A stretch of DNA of 64,000 nucleotides from Bacillota bacterium (GTDB lineage Bacteria; Bacillota; Clostridia; Lachnospirales; Lachnospiraceae), in contig JAEZFK010000037.1 in the NCBI GenBank assembly GCA_023437715.1, positions 1 through 64,000 of the forward strand. The letters run 5' to 3'. Of this stretch, positions 40,878-49,600 are shown piece by piece (position 1 is the first letter of the stretch; every line of letters begins with the position of its first letter). The notes under the pieces were generated by a model. The model was not told the DNA's origin. It saw only the letters and a list, made by a program, of their open reading frames with translations, and made no database searches. The position numbers and the translations under genes are program-made.

Positions 40878-42677
40878 ATGCGTGAAAAATTACAAACATT
40901 GCCATTAACGGAATTAAAGGAGCTTGCAAAAGCCCGTGGAATCAAGGGCTGCAGCACTTTGCGTAAAGCTGAAATTATAAATTTACTTTGTGAAATAGAG
41001 GAAGGGGTTCCTGCAGCAGGCGCTTCGCAGGGGGACATTTTGGTAGAAAAGGCGGCAGATACAGGAAAGACGGAAAATACGAAAGCCCAGGGAGCTCCGG
41101 AAGCTCAGGCTGAGGAAGCACCTGTAAAGGAAGAGTCCATAACGGAAGCGCCTATAAAGGAAGTACCGGTAAAGGAGGTTCCGACTAAGGAAGCTCCTAA
41201 GGCTTTTACACCGGCAGAGGATAATCAGGTCCGCACGGGAAACGCGAGATCGCCGCGGCAAAACCAGAATGTAAACGGAATGGGCCAGCCGTCCCAGAAT
41301 GGGGGAGGAATGAACCAGCACAGTCCTATGGCCGGGGACCAGCAGGTAGGGGCTGCCGGGGCAGGCCAGAGAAAGACAGTTGTCCGTTCCTACCGTCCGG
41401 ATGCCCAGCAAAGGCCTGCATCGTCTTACCGTCCGGCTCCGTCAATCCCGCAGGAAGCCCCTGTGAGAAACGAGGTCCGTCAGGATTATGTCCAGGAGGA
41501 GCCGAGAGCAGATTTTCAGCCCAGCCCTGAGCTGCAGGAGCTGGACAGCGGCATAGAGGCCCGCGGTATTTTAGAGGTCATGCCGGATGGCTTTGGCTTC
41601 ATCCGCTGCGAGAATTATCTTCCTGGAGAGAATGACGTCTATGTGGCGCCGTCTCAGATCCGCCGTTTTAATATGAAAACAGGCGATATCATCCACGGAA
41701 GCCGCAGAGTAAAAACGGCCGCAGAGAAATTTGCAGCACTTTTGTATGTAAAGCAGATCAACGGTTATCCCACCAGCGCAGCAGAGCGCCGTCCCAACTT
41801 TGAGAACATGACGCCCATATTCCCGGATGAAAGGCTTCATATGGAGACACCGGGAGGAAAGAGTTCTACTGCTATGCGTGTCCTGGACCTTTTGGCCCCC
41901 ATAGGAAAGGGCCAAAGAGGTATGATCGTCTCCCCGCCAAAGGCAGGTAAGACGACCCTCTTAAAGCAGGTGGCAAAGGCCATAACCATAAATCACCCGG
42001 ATATCCATCTCATGATCCTTTTAATCGATGAGCGTCCCGAGGAGGTTACGGATATTAAGGAATCCATTACGGGAAATAACGTGGAGGTCCTTTATTCCAC
42101 CTTTGACGAGCTTCCGGAGCGCCATAAGAGGGTGTCGGAAATGGTAATCGAACGCGCCAAACGCCTTGTGGAGCATGGCAGGGATGTGGTGATTCTCTTA
42201 GACAGCATCACCCGTCTGGCAAGAGCTTATAACTTGACGGTGGCCCCCAGCGGCCGTACACTGTCCGGCGGTCTGGACCCGGCGGCGCTTCATATGCCCA
42301 AGCGTTTCTTTGGAGCGGCCAGAAATATGAGGGAGGCAGGCAGCCTGACCATTCTCGCCACTGCACTTGTGGATACGGGAAGCCGTATGGACGACGTGAT
42401 CTATGAGGAGTTTAAGGGAACAGGAAACATGGAGCTGGTTCTTGACCGGAAGCTGTCGGAAAAGAGGATTTTCCCGGCCATCGATATTCTGAAATCAGGC
42501 ACCAGAAGAGACGACTTACTGCTCACCAGGGAAGAGGCGGAGGCCGTTGACGTTATCCGGAAAGCCACCAATACCTTAAAGCCTGAGGATGCTGTGGAAA
42601 AGATACTGGACTTATTTGCCAGAACAAGGACCAACCGGGAATTTGTGGAAACCTCTAAAAAAATGCGGTTTTTCTAG
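40878..42677 (+). CDS. rho: Transcription termination factor Rho with long N-terminal insert
   Basis: A 599-residue hexameric RNA helicase, about 180 residues longer than E. coli Rho. Residues 5-42 form a SAP-like Rho N domain; 43-225 are an inserted low-complexity region, first Glu/Pro/Lys repeats, then Gln/Asn/Gly-rich (about 115-190); 228-275 form the cold-shock-like RNA-binding domain (GILEVMPDGFGFIR); the ATPase has Walker A SPPKAGKTT at 351-359 and a DEFKGTGN-like R-loop (EEFKGTGN). GAAGGAGA precedes the ATG. All catalytic motifs are intact. Confidence 0.96.
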   Translation: MREKLQTLPLTELKELAKARGIKGCSTLRKAEIINLLCEIEEGVPAAGASQGDILVEKAADTGKTENTKAQGAPEAQAEEAPVKEESITEAPIKEVPVKEVPTKEAPKAFTPAEDNQVRTGNARSPRQNQNVNGMGQPSQNGGGMNQHSPMAGDQQVGAAGAGQRKTVVRSYRPDAQQRPASSYRPAPSIPQEAPVRNEVRQDYVQEEPRADFQPSPELQELDSGIEARGILEVMPDGFGFIRCENYLPGENDVYVAPSQIRRFNMKTGDIIHGSRRVKTAAEKFAALLYVKQINGYPTSAAERRPNFENMTPIFPDERLHMETPGGKSSTAMRVLDLLAPIGKGQRGMIVSPPKAGKTTLLKQVAKAITINHPDIHLMILLIDERPEEVTDIKESITGNNVEVLYSTFDELPERHKRVSEMVIERAKRLVEHGRDVVILLDSITRLARAYNLTVAPSGRTLSGGLDPAALHMPKRFFGAARNMREAGSLTILATALVDTGSRMDDVIYEEFKGTGNMELVLDRKLSEKRIFPAIDILKSGTRRDDLLLTREEAEAVDVIRKATNTLKPEDAVEKILDLFARTRTNREFVETSKKMRFF

Positions 42678-42687
42678 GGATAAATAC

Positions 42688-42716
42688 TTGCATTAAAAAA
42701 TATTCTATGTTATACT
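42688..42716 (+). promoter_or_regulatory. Promoter of rpmE and short structured leader
   Basis: TTGCAT, 17 bases, TATACT. The following leader (42720-42780) can fold with CGGT/ACCG inside TTATTA/TAATAG, possibly an L31 autoregulatory leader; that reading is tentative. Confidence 0.6.
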
Positions 42717-42792
42717 ATACAAGCTGTTTATTAGACGAAGTCGGTTTACTGACCGCGATTTAATAGAAATCAAAGTAGGTGAGGTGAAAATC

Positions 42793-43002
42793 ATGAAAGA
42801 AGGAATCCATCCAAATTACTACCAGGCGAAGGTTACCTGCAACTGCGGTAATGAATTCGTAACCGGTTCTACAAAGCAGGATATCCACGTAGAAGTTTGT
42901 TCTAAATGCCATTCATTCTACACCGGCCAGCAGAAAGCCGCTGCCGCTCGTGGACGTATTGATAAATTCAATCGTAAATATGGCGTTAAGGCTGAGGCAT
43001 AA
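42793..43002 (+). CDS. rpmE: 50S ribosomal protein L31
   Basis: A 69-residue zinc-binding L31: cysteines in TCNCG and VCSKCH provide the ligands, so this is the zinc-replete form. ATG at 42793 follows GAGGTG; a GTG nine bases earlier is inside the ribosome site. Followed immediately by copy 3 of the two-hairpin repeat. Confidence 0.96.
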   Translation: MKEGIHPNYYQAKVTCNCGNEFVTGSTKQDIHVEVCSKCHSFYTGQQKAAAARGRIDKFNRKYGVKAEA

Positions 43003-43085
43003 TTTCTTTGATGAGTGCAAGCGAAGCAGGCATGAGTTCAGGAAATCAGCCGTCTGATGTGCCCAGGGCGTATCGGACTTCCTTA
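43002..43085 (+). repeat. Two-hairpin repeat element, copy 3
   Basis: Shares GCAAGCGAAGC and the trailing ATCGGACTTCCTT with copy 1. Hairpin 2 pairs GTCTGAT (43052-43058) with ATCGGAC (43072-43078). Hairpin 1 pairs ATTTC with GAAAT and TGC with GCA. Confidence 0.7.
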
Positions 43086-43178
43086 CTATATCAGGAGCAA
43101 AGAAAAGGTTGAGTTTGGTGGAAACACTTTAGCTCAGCCTTTTTTGAAATTAGAATGCCCGGAAAGGTGGTTTGGCGT

Positions 43179-44123
43179 ATGAAGTATTCAGGGATCGGCG
43201 GACAGGCCGTGATCGAAGGTGTTATGATGAAAAATGGGGATGAGTATGCCACCGCCGTCCGAAAACCGGACGGAACAATAGAAGTAAAAAAAGATACTTA
43301 TGTCAGCATGGGAGAAAAGGTGAAGCTCTTTTCCCTGCCGTTTATCAGGGGAATTTTCAGCTTTGTGGATTCCATGGTCCTCGGCATGAAGGCGCTGACT
43401 TTTTCCGCCAGCTTTTTCGAGGATGACGAGGAGGATTTGGAGCCTACGAAATTTGAAAAGCTGATGGAGCGGCTGTTCGGGGAGAAGATGGAAAAGGCGC
43501 TTATGAGCATTGTCATGGTATTTTCCGTGATAATGGCTATCTGCATTTTTATGGTGCTTCCCCTGTTTCTTGCCGGCGTGTTTAAGCATTTTGTCACCTC
43601 CCATACGGTACTGGCGATTATTGAGGGATTTATCCGCATCGGAATATTTATCGCATATATCAAGATTGTTTCACGGATGGAGGACATCCGCCGGACATTC
43701 ATGTACCACGGAGCCGAACATAAGTGTATTAACTGCCTGGAGCACGGGCTGGAGCTGAACGTGGAAAATGTGAGGAACAGCTCCAAGGAACATAAGCGGT
43801 GCGGAACCAGCTTTCTGTTGATCGTCATGATCATCAGCATCCTGTTTTTCATGGTAATCAGAGTGGATACGGTATTCCTGCGGGTTTTGAGCCGGATCAT
43901 CCTGATTCCGGTCATTGCCGGAGTGTCCTATGAATTTCTGCGGCTGGCCGGCAGAAGCGATTCAAAGCTGGTAAACTTATTGAGCCGTCCCGGCATGTGG
44001 ATGCAGGGACTTACTACCAAGGAACCGGATGATGATATGATTGAAATCGGCATCGCCTCCGTGGAAGCGGTGTTTGACTGGAAAGCATTTTTAAATAAGA
44101 ATTTTCCGGAGAGCCGGGCATGA
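43179..44123 (+). CDS. DUF1385 membrane protein
   Basis: A 314-residue protein of the DUF1385 family, found next to prmC/prfA in many Clostridia; function unknown. N-terminal GIGGQAVIEGVMMKNGD is the family signature, and several hydrophobic segments follow (around residues 105-135, 150-175 and 215-265), with a conserved YHGAEHKCINCLE motif near 182 that could bind metal. ATG at 43179 follows GGAAAGGTGG; the ATG at 43155 has no site. Overlaps prmC by four bases. Confidence 0.9.
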   Translation: MKYSGIGGQAVIEGVMMKNGDEYATAVRKPDGTIEVKKDTYVSMGEKVKLFSLPFIRGIFSFVDSMVLGMKALTFSASFFEDDEEDLEPTKFEKLMERLFGEKMEKALMSIVMVFSVIMAICIFMVLPLFLAGVFKHFVTSHTVLAIIEGFIRIGIFIAYIKIVSRMEDIRRTFMYHGAEHKCINCLEHGLELNVENVRNSSKEHKRCGTSFLLIVMIISILFFMVIRVDTVFLRVLSRIILIPVIAGVSYEFLRLAGRSDSKLVNLLSRPGMWMQGLTTKEPDDDMIEIGIASVEAVFDWKAFLNKNFPESRA

Positions 44124-44986
44124 ATCTGACGCTGCAGGCTTTATTGGAAGAGGGAACGGAAGCGCTTTTTAAGGCAGGGGTTGAGGAAGCTTCTCTTGAC
44201 GCCAAGTATCTGCTTTTTGAGGCATTTCAAACGGATATGACCCATTTTCTCCTGGACAGAAACAGGACGCTGCCGGAGACGGATTCTGCCGTGAAAGCAG
44301 CAGAGGAATACCGCGCCATGATCAGAAGGAGGGCGGAGAGGATTCCCCTGCAGCAGATCACCGGAAGCAGGGAATTTATGGGGTTGGAATTTTATGTAAA
44401 TGAACATGTGCTGATTCCACGCCAGGATACAGAGACGCTGGTGGAACGTGTGTTAAGGGATTATAAGGGAAAGAATCCGGAAATTCTGGATATGTGCTCC
44501 GGAAGCGGCTGCATCGCTGTCAGCCTGGCGCTGCTTGGCGGGTTTGACCGCGTCACAGGGGCGGATATTTCACCGGAGGCTCTTAAAGTAGCAGAAAAAA
44601 ATGCAGAGCATCTTATGGGAGTGAAGAAAATCACCCTGGTGGAAAGCGACTTGTTTGGTTCTTTTCCTAAGGACAGGAAATTTGATGTCATTGTGTCGAA
44701 TCCTCCTTATATCCCGACAAAAGTTATAGAGGAGCTGCAGCCGGAGGTCCGGGATCATGAACCCATGCTTGCTCTTGACGGCAAGGAAGACGGTTTGTAT
44801 TTTTATAGAAGACTGGCTTTGGAAAGCGGGAACCTTTTAAAGCCGGGCGGGGCTGTTTACTTTGAAATCGGTTACGATCAGGGAGAGGCTGTAAGCGGTC
44901 TTTTAAGAGAGGCCGGTTTTAAGGATATTCAGGTGATTCAGGATGCGGCCGGGCTGGACCGGGTGGTATGTGCAATTTTTGTTTAA
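44120..44986 (+). CDS. prmC: Release-factor glutamine N5-methyltransferase
   Basis: A 288-residue methyltransferase that modifies the GGQ glutamine of release factors. SAM motif DMCSGSGCIAVSLALL near residue 118 and the substrate-binding NPPY (VSNPPYIPTKV) near 192 are both present. Its ATG overlaps the DUF1385 stop (ATGA), and its substrate gene prfA follows directly. Confidence 0.95.
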   Translation: MNLTLQALLEEGTEALFKAGVEEASLDAKYLLFEAFQTDMTHFLLDRNRTLPETDSAVKAAEEYRAMIRRRAERIPLQQITGSREFMGLEFYVNEHVLIPRQDTETLVERVLRDYKGKNPEILDMCSGSGCIAVSLALLGGFDRVTGADISPEALKVAEKNAEHLMGVKKITLVESDLFGSFPKDRKFDVIVSNPPYIPTKVIEELQPEVRDHEPMLALDGKEDGLYFYRRLALESGNLLKPGGAVYFEIGYDQGEAVSGLLREAGFKDIQVIQDAAGLDRVVCAIFV

Positions 44987-45028
44987 ATATGGGCAGCGGC
45001 CCTTTTTGTGAGATTCAGGAGGTTATGG

Positions 45029-46105
45029 ATGTTTGATCGATTAGATGATATATTGATTCATTATGAAGAATTAATGCAGGAGCTTAACAATCCGTCGGTT
45101 ACGGAGGACCAGAACCGTTTCCGGAAGCTGATGAAAGAGCAGGCGGATTTAGCGGATCTTGTGGAAGCTTATACCCAGTATAAGAAAGCGAAGCAGACCG
45201 TAGAGGACAGTCTGGCTCTTTTGGAAGAGGAAAGCGACGAAGAGATGAGGGAAATGGCAAAGGAGGAACTGTCCGATGCCAAGAAAGAGATTGAGGAGCT
45301 GGAGAACCAGCTTAAGATCCTTCTTTTACCCAAGGACCCCAATGATGATAAGAACATCATTCTGGAAATCCGTGCCGGCGCCGGCGGCGATGAGGCGGCT
45401 TTGTTTGCCTCGGAGCTGTACCGCATGTATGTGAACTATGCGGAGGGCCAGCATTGGAAGGTAGAGCTGATCAGTGTAAATGAAAATGGAATCGGCGGCT
45501 TTAAGGAAGTGGTTGCCATGATCACAGGCAAAGGCGCTTATTCCAAGATGAAATACGAAAGCGGTGTCCACCGCGTCCAGCGTGTTCCGGAAACGGAGAG
45601 CGGCGGAAGAATCCATACCTCCACGGCAACCGTAGCGGTAATGCCAGAGGCGGAAGAGGTGGATGTTGTCATTGAGGATAAGGATGTGCGGATCGATGTT
45701 ATGCGCGCCTCCGGAAACGGCGGACAGTGCGTCAATACCACGGATTCCGCCGTCCGTCTGACCCATATGCCCACCGGCATCGTGATCTACAGCCAGACGG
45801 AGAAATCCCAGCTTCAGAATAAGGAAAAAGCATTCCGCCTGCTGCGTTCCAAGCTGTATGATATTGAGCTGGAAAAACGGCAGAATTCGGAAGCAGAGGA
45901 GAGAAGAAACCAGATCGGTACGGGCGACCGTTCCGAGAAGATCAGGACCTATAACTTCCCTCAGGGCCGGGTGACGGACCACAGAATCAAGCTGACCCTT
46001 TATAAGATTGATTCCATTATGAATGGGGATATTCAGGAGCTTCTGGATTCTCTGATTGCAGCTGATCAGGCTATGCGCTTGAGCAAGCTAAACGAAGAGG
46101 GATAA
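45029..46105 (+). CDS. prfA: Peptide chain release factor 1
   Basis: A 358-residue RF1 recognising UAA and UAG. The catalytic GGQ lies in ASGNGGQCVNTTDS near residue 233, and the RVTDHRI segment follows near 318. The stop-reading PxT-type tripeptide region lies in the middle (HRVQRVPETE). ATG at 45029 follows AGGAGG with six-base spacing; the frame is open further 5' only to a GTG without a site. Confidence 0.96.
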   Translation: MFDRLDDILIHYEELMQELNNPSVTEDQNRFRKLMKEQADLADLVEAYTQYKKAKQTVEDSLALLEEESDEEMREMAKEELSDAKKEIEELENQLKILLLPKDPNDDKNIILEIRAGAGGDEAALFASELYRMYVNYAEGQHWKVELISVNENGIGGFKEVVAMITGKGAYSKMKYESGVHRVQRVPETESGGRIHTSTATVAVMPEAEEVDVVIEDKDVRIDVMRASGNGGQCVNTTDSAVRLTHMPTGIVIYSQTEKSQLQNKEKAFRLLRSKLYDIELEKRQNSEAEERRNQIGTGDRSEKIRTYNFPQGRVTDHRIKLTLYKIDSIMNGDIQELLDSLIAADQAMRLSKLNEEG

Positions 46106-46270
46106 GTATATCCGGTTTTTTATTGCTTTCTATCGCCTGAAGATGAGGCTTTGAGGTTATGAGGCCGTGGAAACGGCGGATAGTATGGAGCAGGGGCTTG
46201 GAAGGTCAGAATGGCCTAAGGGGAAATTTATGGAATTATTATAAATTTATTATAAATATTGATTGTATTG

Positions 46271-46303
46271 AAAAGACCAGTCGGCAAAAGACTGGTCTTT
46301 TTT
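46271..46303 (+). terminator. Terminator of prmC-prfA unit
   Basis: AAAGACCAGTC and GACTGGTCTTT form an 11-bp perfect stem around seven bases, with a T run. Confidence 0.93.
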
Positions 46304-46411
46304 CATATAGGAAAGTCCATCCTATACGATAAAAACCCTCCGGGAGGATCGCACTGCGGCGGTAGGGTTGGATGTCGCAGAAGCGACCCGCCGCAGGCGG
46401 GATTCTTTCTT
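46304..46411 (+). ncRNA. Structured RNA-like element A (tandem with B)
   Basis: Stem TATAGGA/TCCTATA, conserved GATAAAAA, CCCTCCGGG, hairpin GTCGC-AGAA-GCGAC after GATGTC-like anchor, and a final CCCGCC/GGCGGG hairpin followed by ATTCTTTCTTG. Anchors and stems recur in element B with different stem sequences, which points to an RNA under structural selection. It does not match a riboswitch class I can name. Confidence 0.55.
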
Positions 46412-46539
46412 GTCTCATAGAAAATTACGTCCTATGAGATAAAAAGCCCTCCGGGCAGAATGCGCATGCCGCTTAAGAGAAAGATGTCACTAAAGTGACA
46501 GCGCGTCAGCACTAGAGTCCCACAAGTCAGACTCTTTCT
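46412..46539 (+). ncRNA. Structured RNA-like element B
   Basis: Stem CTCATAG/CTATGAG, GATAAAAA, GCCCTCCGGGC, hairpin TGTCAC-TAAA-GTGACA and a final AGAGTC/GACTCT hairpin followed by TTCTTG, in the same order as element A. The last hairpin shares GACTC (46530-46534) with the downstream terminator, so the two are mutually exclusive. Confidence 0.55.
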
Positions 46540-46581
46540 TGATGATGATTAATTATCAGCAGACCATCATTGAGTCTTTTT
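46530..46581 (+). terminator. Terminator-like hairpin after element B
   Basis: GACTC/GAGTC and ATGATG/CATCAT stems enclose an A/T-rich loop and are followed by T5. It competes with the terminal hairpin of element B. Confidence 0.65.
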
Positions 46582-46594
46582 CTCGTTAGCTGGC

Positions 46595-46623
46595 TTGCTG
46601 AAAGACTGAGGATATTATATACT
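46595..46623 (+). promoter_or_regulatory. Promoter of first surface-protein gene
   Basis: TTGCTG, 17 bases, TATACT, about 40 bases before the start. The leader carries a small GTTAGT/ACTAAC hairpin. If used, transcription from here bypasses elements A and B. Confidence 0.5.
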
Positions 46624-46670
46624 ACATTGGTTAGTCAAAACTAACTATAATTATATACAAGGAGGACTGT

Positions 46671-49600
46671 ATGAGAAACGGAAACAACGTTAAACTACTG
46701 GCGGCCTTGACTGCCATGACGCTGACATTTCCTATCCAGCCGTTCGCGGGGGAGTGGAGGCAGAGTGGAGACAGGTGGCAATATATTCTGGAGGACGGCC
46801 GGGAACAGAGAAATTCATGGCTGAAAACAGATGATGGAAAATGGTATCATTTTGATGAGAACGGAATGATGACAACAGGATGGTACCAGGACGAGGATCA
46901 AATCTGGTACTATCTGGAGGCGGATGGTTCCATGGCCTCCGGCTGGAAACAGGTGGAGGGAAAGTGGTATTACTTAGAGCCGAACGGTTCCATGGCCTCT
47001 GGCTGGAAACAGATTGACGGAAAATGGTATTATCTGGATAAGCAGTCAGGAGAGACTGTAGTAAATGGTTATACGCCAGACGGATACTATGTGGACGGCA
47101 GCGGGGCCTGGAACGGCGCTTCGTCCCGCAATTACAGCGATGACAGTGATTCTGACAGCAAAGACGATTGGAATAACAGTCCTGCAGAGAACGGAAACAA
47201 TCAGCCGGGGGGAGGAAATAGAAATTCCGGAAACAATGGGATTGATGGCGGGAACCAGGGCGGAGGAAATCAGAACGGCGAAAATCCCTGGGAAAACAAT
47301 AGCCCTGTCATTATGGAACAAAGCGGGATAATATCTGTCTTGGGTCTTCCATATGCAGTAGTATCCTTTTCCGACCAGACAGAGGGGATGGAGACGTTCC
47401 GTTATTCCATAGCAGGGAAAGACGCCACATCGTCCGTTACCCCTGTGACGGCCTCCGGAAGAACCGTAAAAGTACCTTTGCCGGATGCAAATACCCACAC
47501 ACTCGCCATAACTTCCGGGAAGTGGACCGTTTCTCTTATTGCGCTGGGAGAGCCGGGAAAGAGCACCGCGGCAGCAGGAGAAGTTGCTGAATCGGGCTTT
47601 TCCATTCCGTCCGATCTTCCCTATGTGGTGATTACAAAGGCAACCATTCCCCTGACCCAGTATATAAAATTTATCCGGGATGGAGAAACCATCTTCATAA
47701 AATCCTCCATAACCACAGTGGACGATGCCCTGCAGGTTCAGAGCCTGGAAAAGACGGAGAGCCAGGACCTGGAAGAGGAAGAAAGCCACATTCTGGTGGA
47801 GGAAGATAACCAGAGCACATTCTCTCTTAAGGCCATGGCCTCCGATGCGGTGGCAAGTGCTACTACTGCGCCTCCCGCCAGTCTGGAGGGAAAGGAAGAG
47901 ACGGCCTCAATTGCCGTATTGTTTGATTTGGCGGCCAATAACATAATTGCAGATAATCTGGGAATCAGAACCTCATCTGTAGAGGCGTTTCTGTCTAAAT
48001 GGGAACCTTTGGAGAAATTGATCGCCTTAAATGAAGACTTAACTCTGAGTACAGAGGTAAAAGACTTAAAAACAAGAAGCTGGAAGAAAGCTGCGGGACT
48101 GCCCAGATATGTGAAGTATTTAACAGATAAAGGCGGTTACGGAACAAAGGTTGAGCTTCTGACAGGAAAAACAGACAATACCAACCCGCCTGAGCTGTCC
48201 ATTTCCCCGTCCCTGAGAGGAACGGGTACGGTTATAGGGCTCAGTGAGGAAAATGAATCCTGGTACCGTTCCATCACTGAAATAGAGATTCCTTACAGTG
48301 AAACCAAGACCCACTACTATCAGGAAAACAATACTTTGTCTTCCGATGGCAGAACCATTACCCTGGGAGTAGACGCCATCAGCGGTCCCATGAATTACGC
48401 CGGGACTTATGAAGTGACCATCCATTCCTTTGGATTTGATGATGTGAAAGGCACTCTTTCTGTAGTGGAACAGGCTCCGGTCTTCACGCCCACATGGGAT
48501 GACAGCAAGGGCTGGCTCAAGTTAAAAGCAAGCTTCAGCTACTATGCAGACAGGATAAAAGCAGTTGTTGTAAATGGGAACCGGCTGGAGTCCGGTGATT
48601 TTACGACGGATATTAACAGCATTTATATTCCTTACCGTTATCTGGTAAACGGAAAAAATACATTTGAAATTCAGGCAGAGGGCTACGAAAACGCCAGCTT
48701 TGAAGTTGAATCTCCGGAAGTATTTACCACGCCTAAGAAAGTGCCGGCTGTTATGGCCAATGAAGTCATAGGCGGCGCCTCCGCCATCGTGTTCAACATC
48801 GGCGCTTATCAGGAGGGGAGCGAGGAAATGCAGTGGTTCCAGGCCCTGGAGGCAAGCCATCTCAAGCTGTCATATGGGTATGGGACAGTAGCTGCTCTTT
48901 CTCTCACCAAAGGGGAAAACAGCTTTACGGTTACTGCAGACAGCACTACAATGTCCGTATATAACAATTATACCATGCAGGTCACTGTACCGGGATATGA
49001 CATAGTGACCGTAACCTTTACGCCTGTAAATGCGGCGCCTGATGTTGCACAGCAATGGAATATGCAGAATTACAGCCTGAAGCTTACCAGTGCTTCCAAT
49101 GCCTTTTATTTGAGCTCTGACGTGAAAAGGGTGGTTTTAAATGGAAAGGAACTGAAAAAGGGAGAAAGCCTGGACTATACGGCTTCCTACAGTGATGGGA
49201 TTGAAATTTTTGCCCATAATTTTACAGCAGGAGAATCCTATAGAATTGAGCTTTATGCGTCCTCTTATGCCGTAAAGGTATTGGAGGGGACGGTACCGGA
49301 AAGTCTGGCAGCTCCTTTGGAGGCCCCGGTACTTAAGGTGGAATCCGTTCCAAAGGGAAGCAATGTGGTGGTTCAGGCATTGGGAGAGGCAGACATATGG
49401 CTGGATAAGATCAGCTCGGTAACTGTGGCAAGTTCCTCTACCTCCACCGGAAGCGCCGCCGCTTATACGAAAACAACAGATGGACTGATTTTAAATTCCA
49501 GTAATTTTTACTATTCCGGAGTCTATACCATCACAGTGAAAGCCGATGGTTACCGGACGGTTCAGGCGGAAGTGAAGATTTTGAATACGGTTGGAGTTAC

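Larger units (their letters stand above)
46106..46670. other. Gap between prfA and surface-protein cluster
   Basis: No gene. It contains the prfA terminator, two tandem structured elements, a further terminator-like hairpin and a promoter, described separately. The first 160 bases (46106-46265) show nothing recognisable. Confidence 0.6.

Noticed and set aside
43298..43915. 205-residue minus-strand frame opposite DUF1385
   Set aside because: Antisense shadow; composition mirrors the membrane segments of the real gene.
46304..46539. c-di-GMP-I riboswitch for elements A and B
   Set aside because: A CCTCCGG motif is shared by eye, but the tetraloop-receptor layout and the other conserved positions I know for that class are not present.
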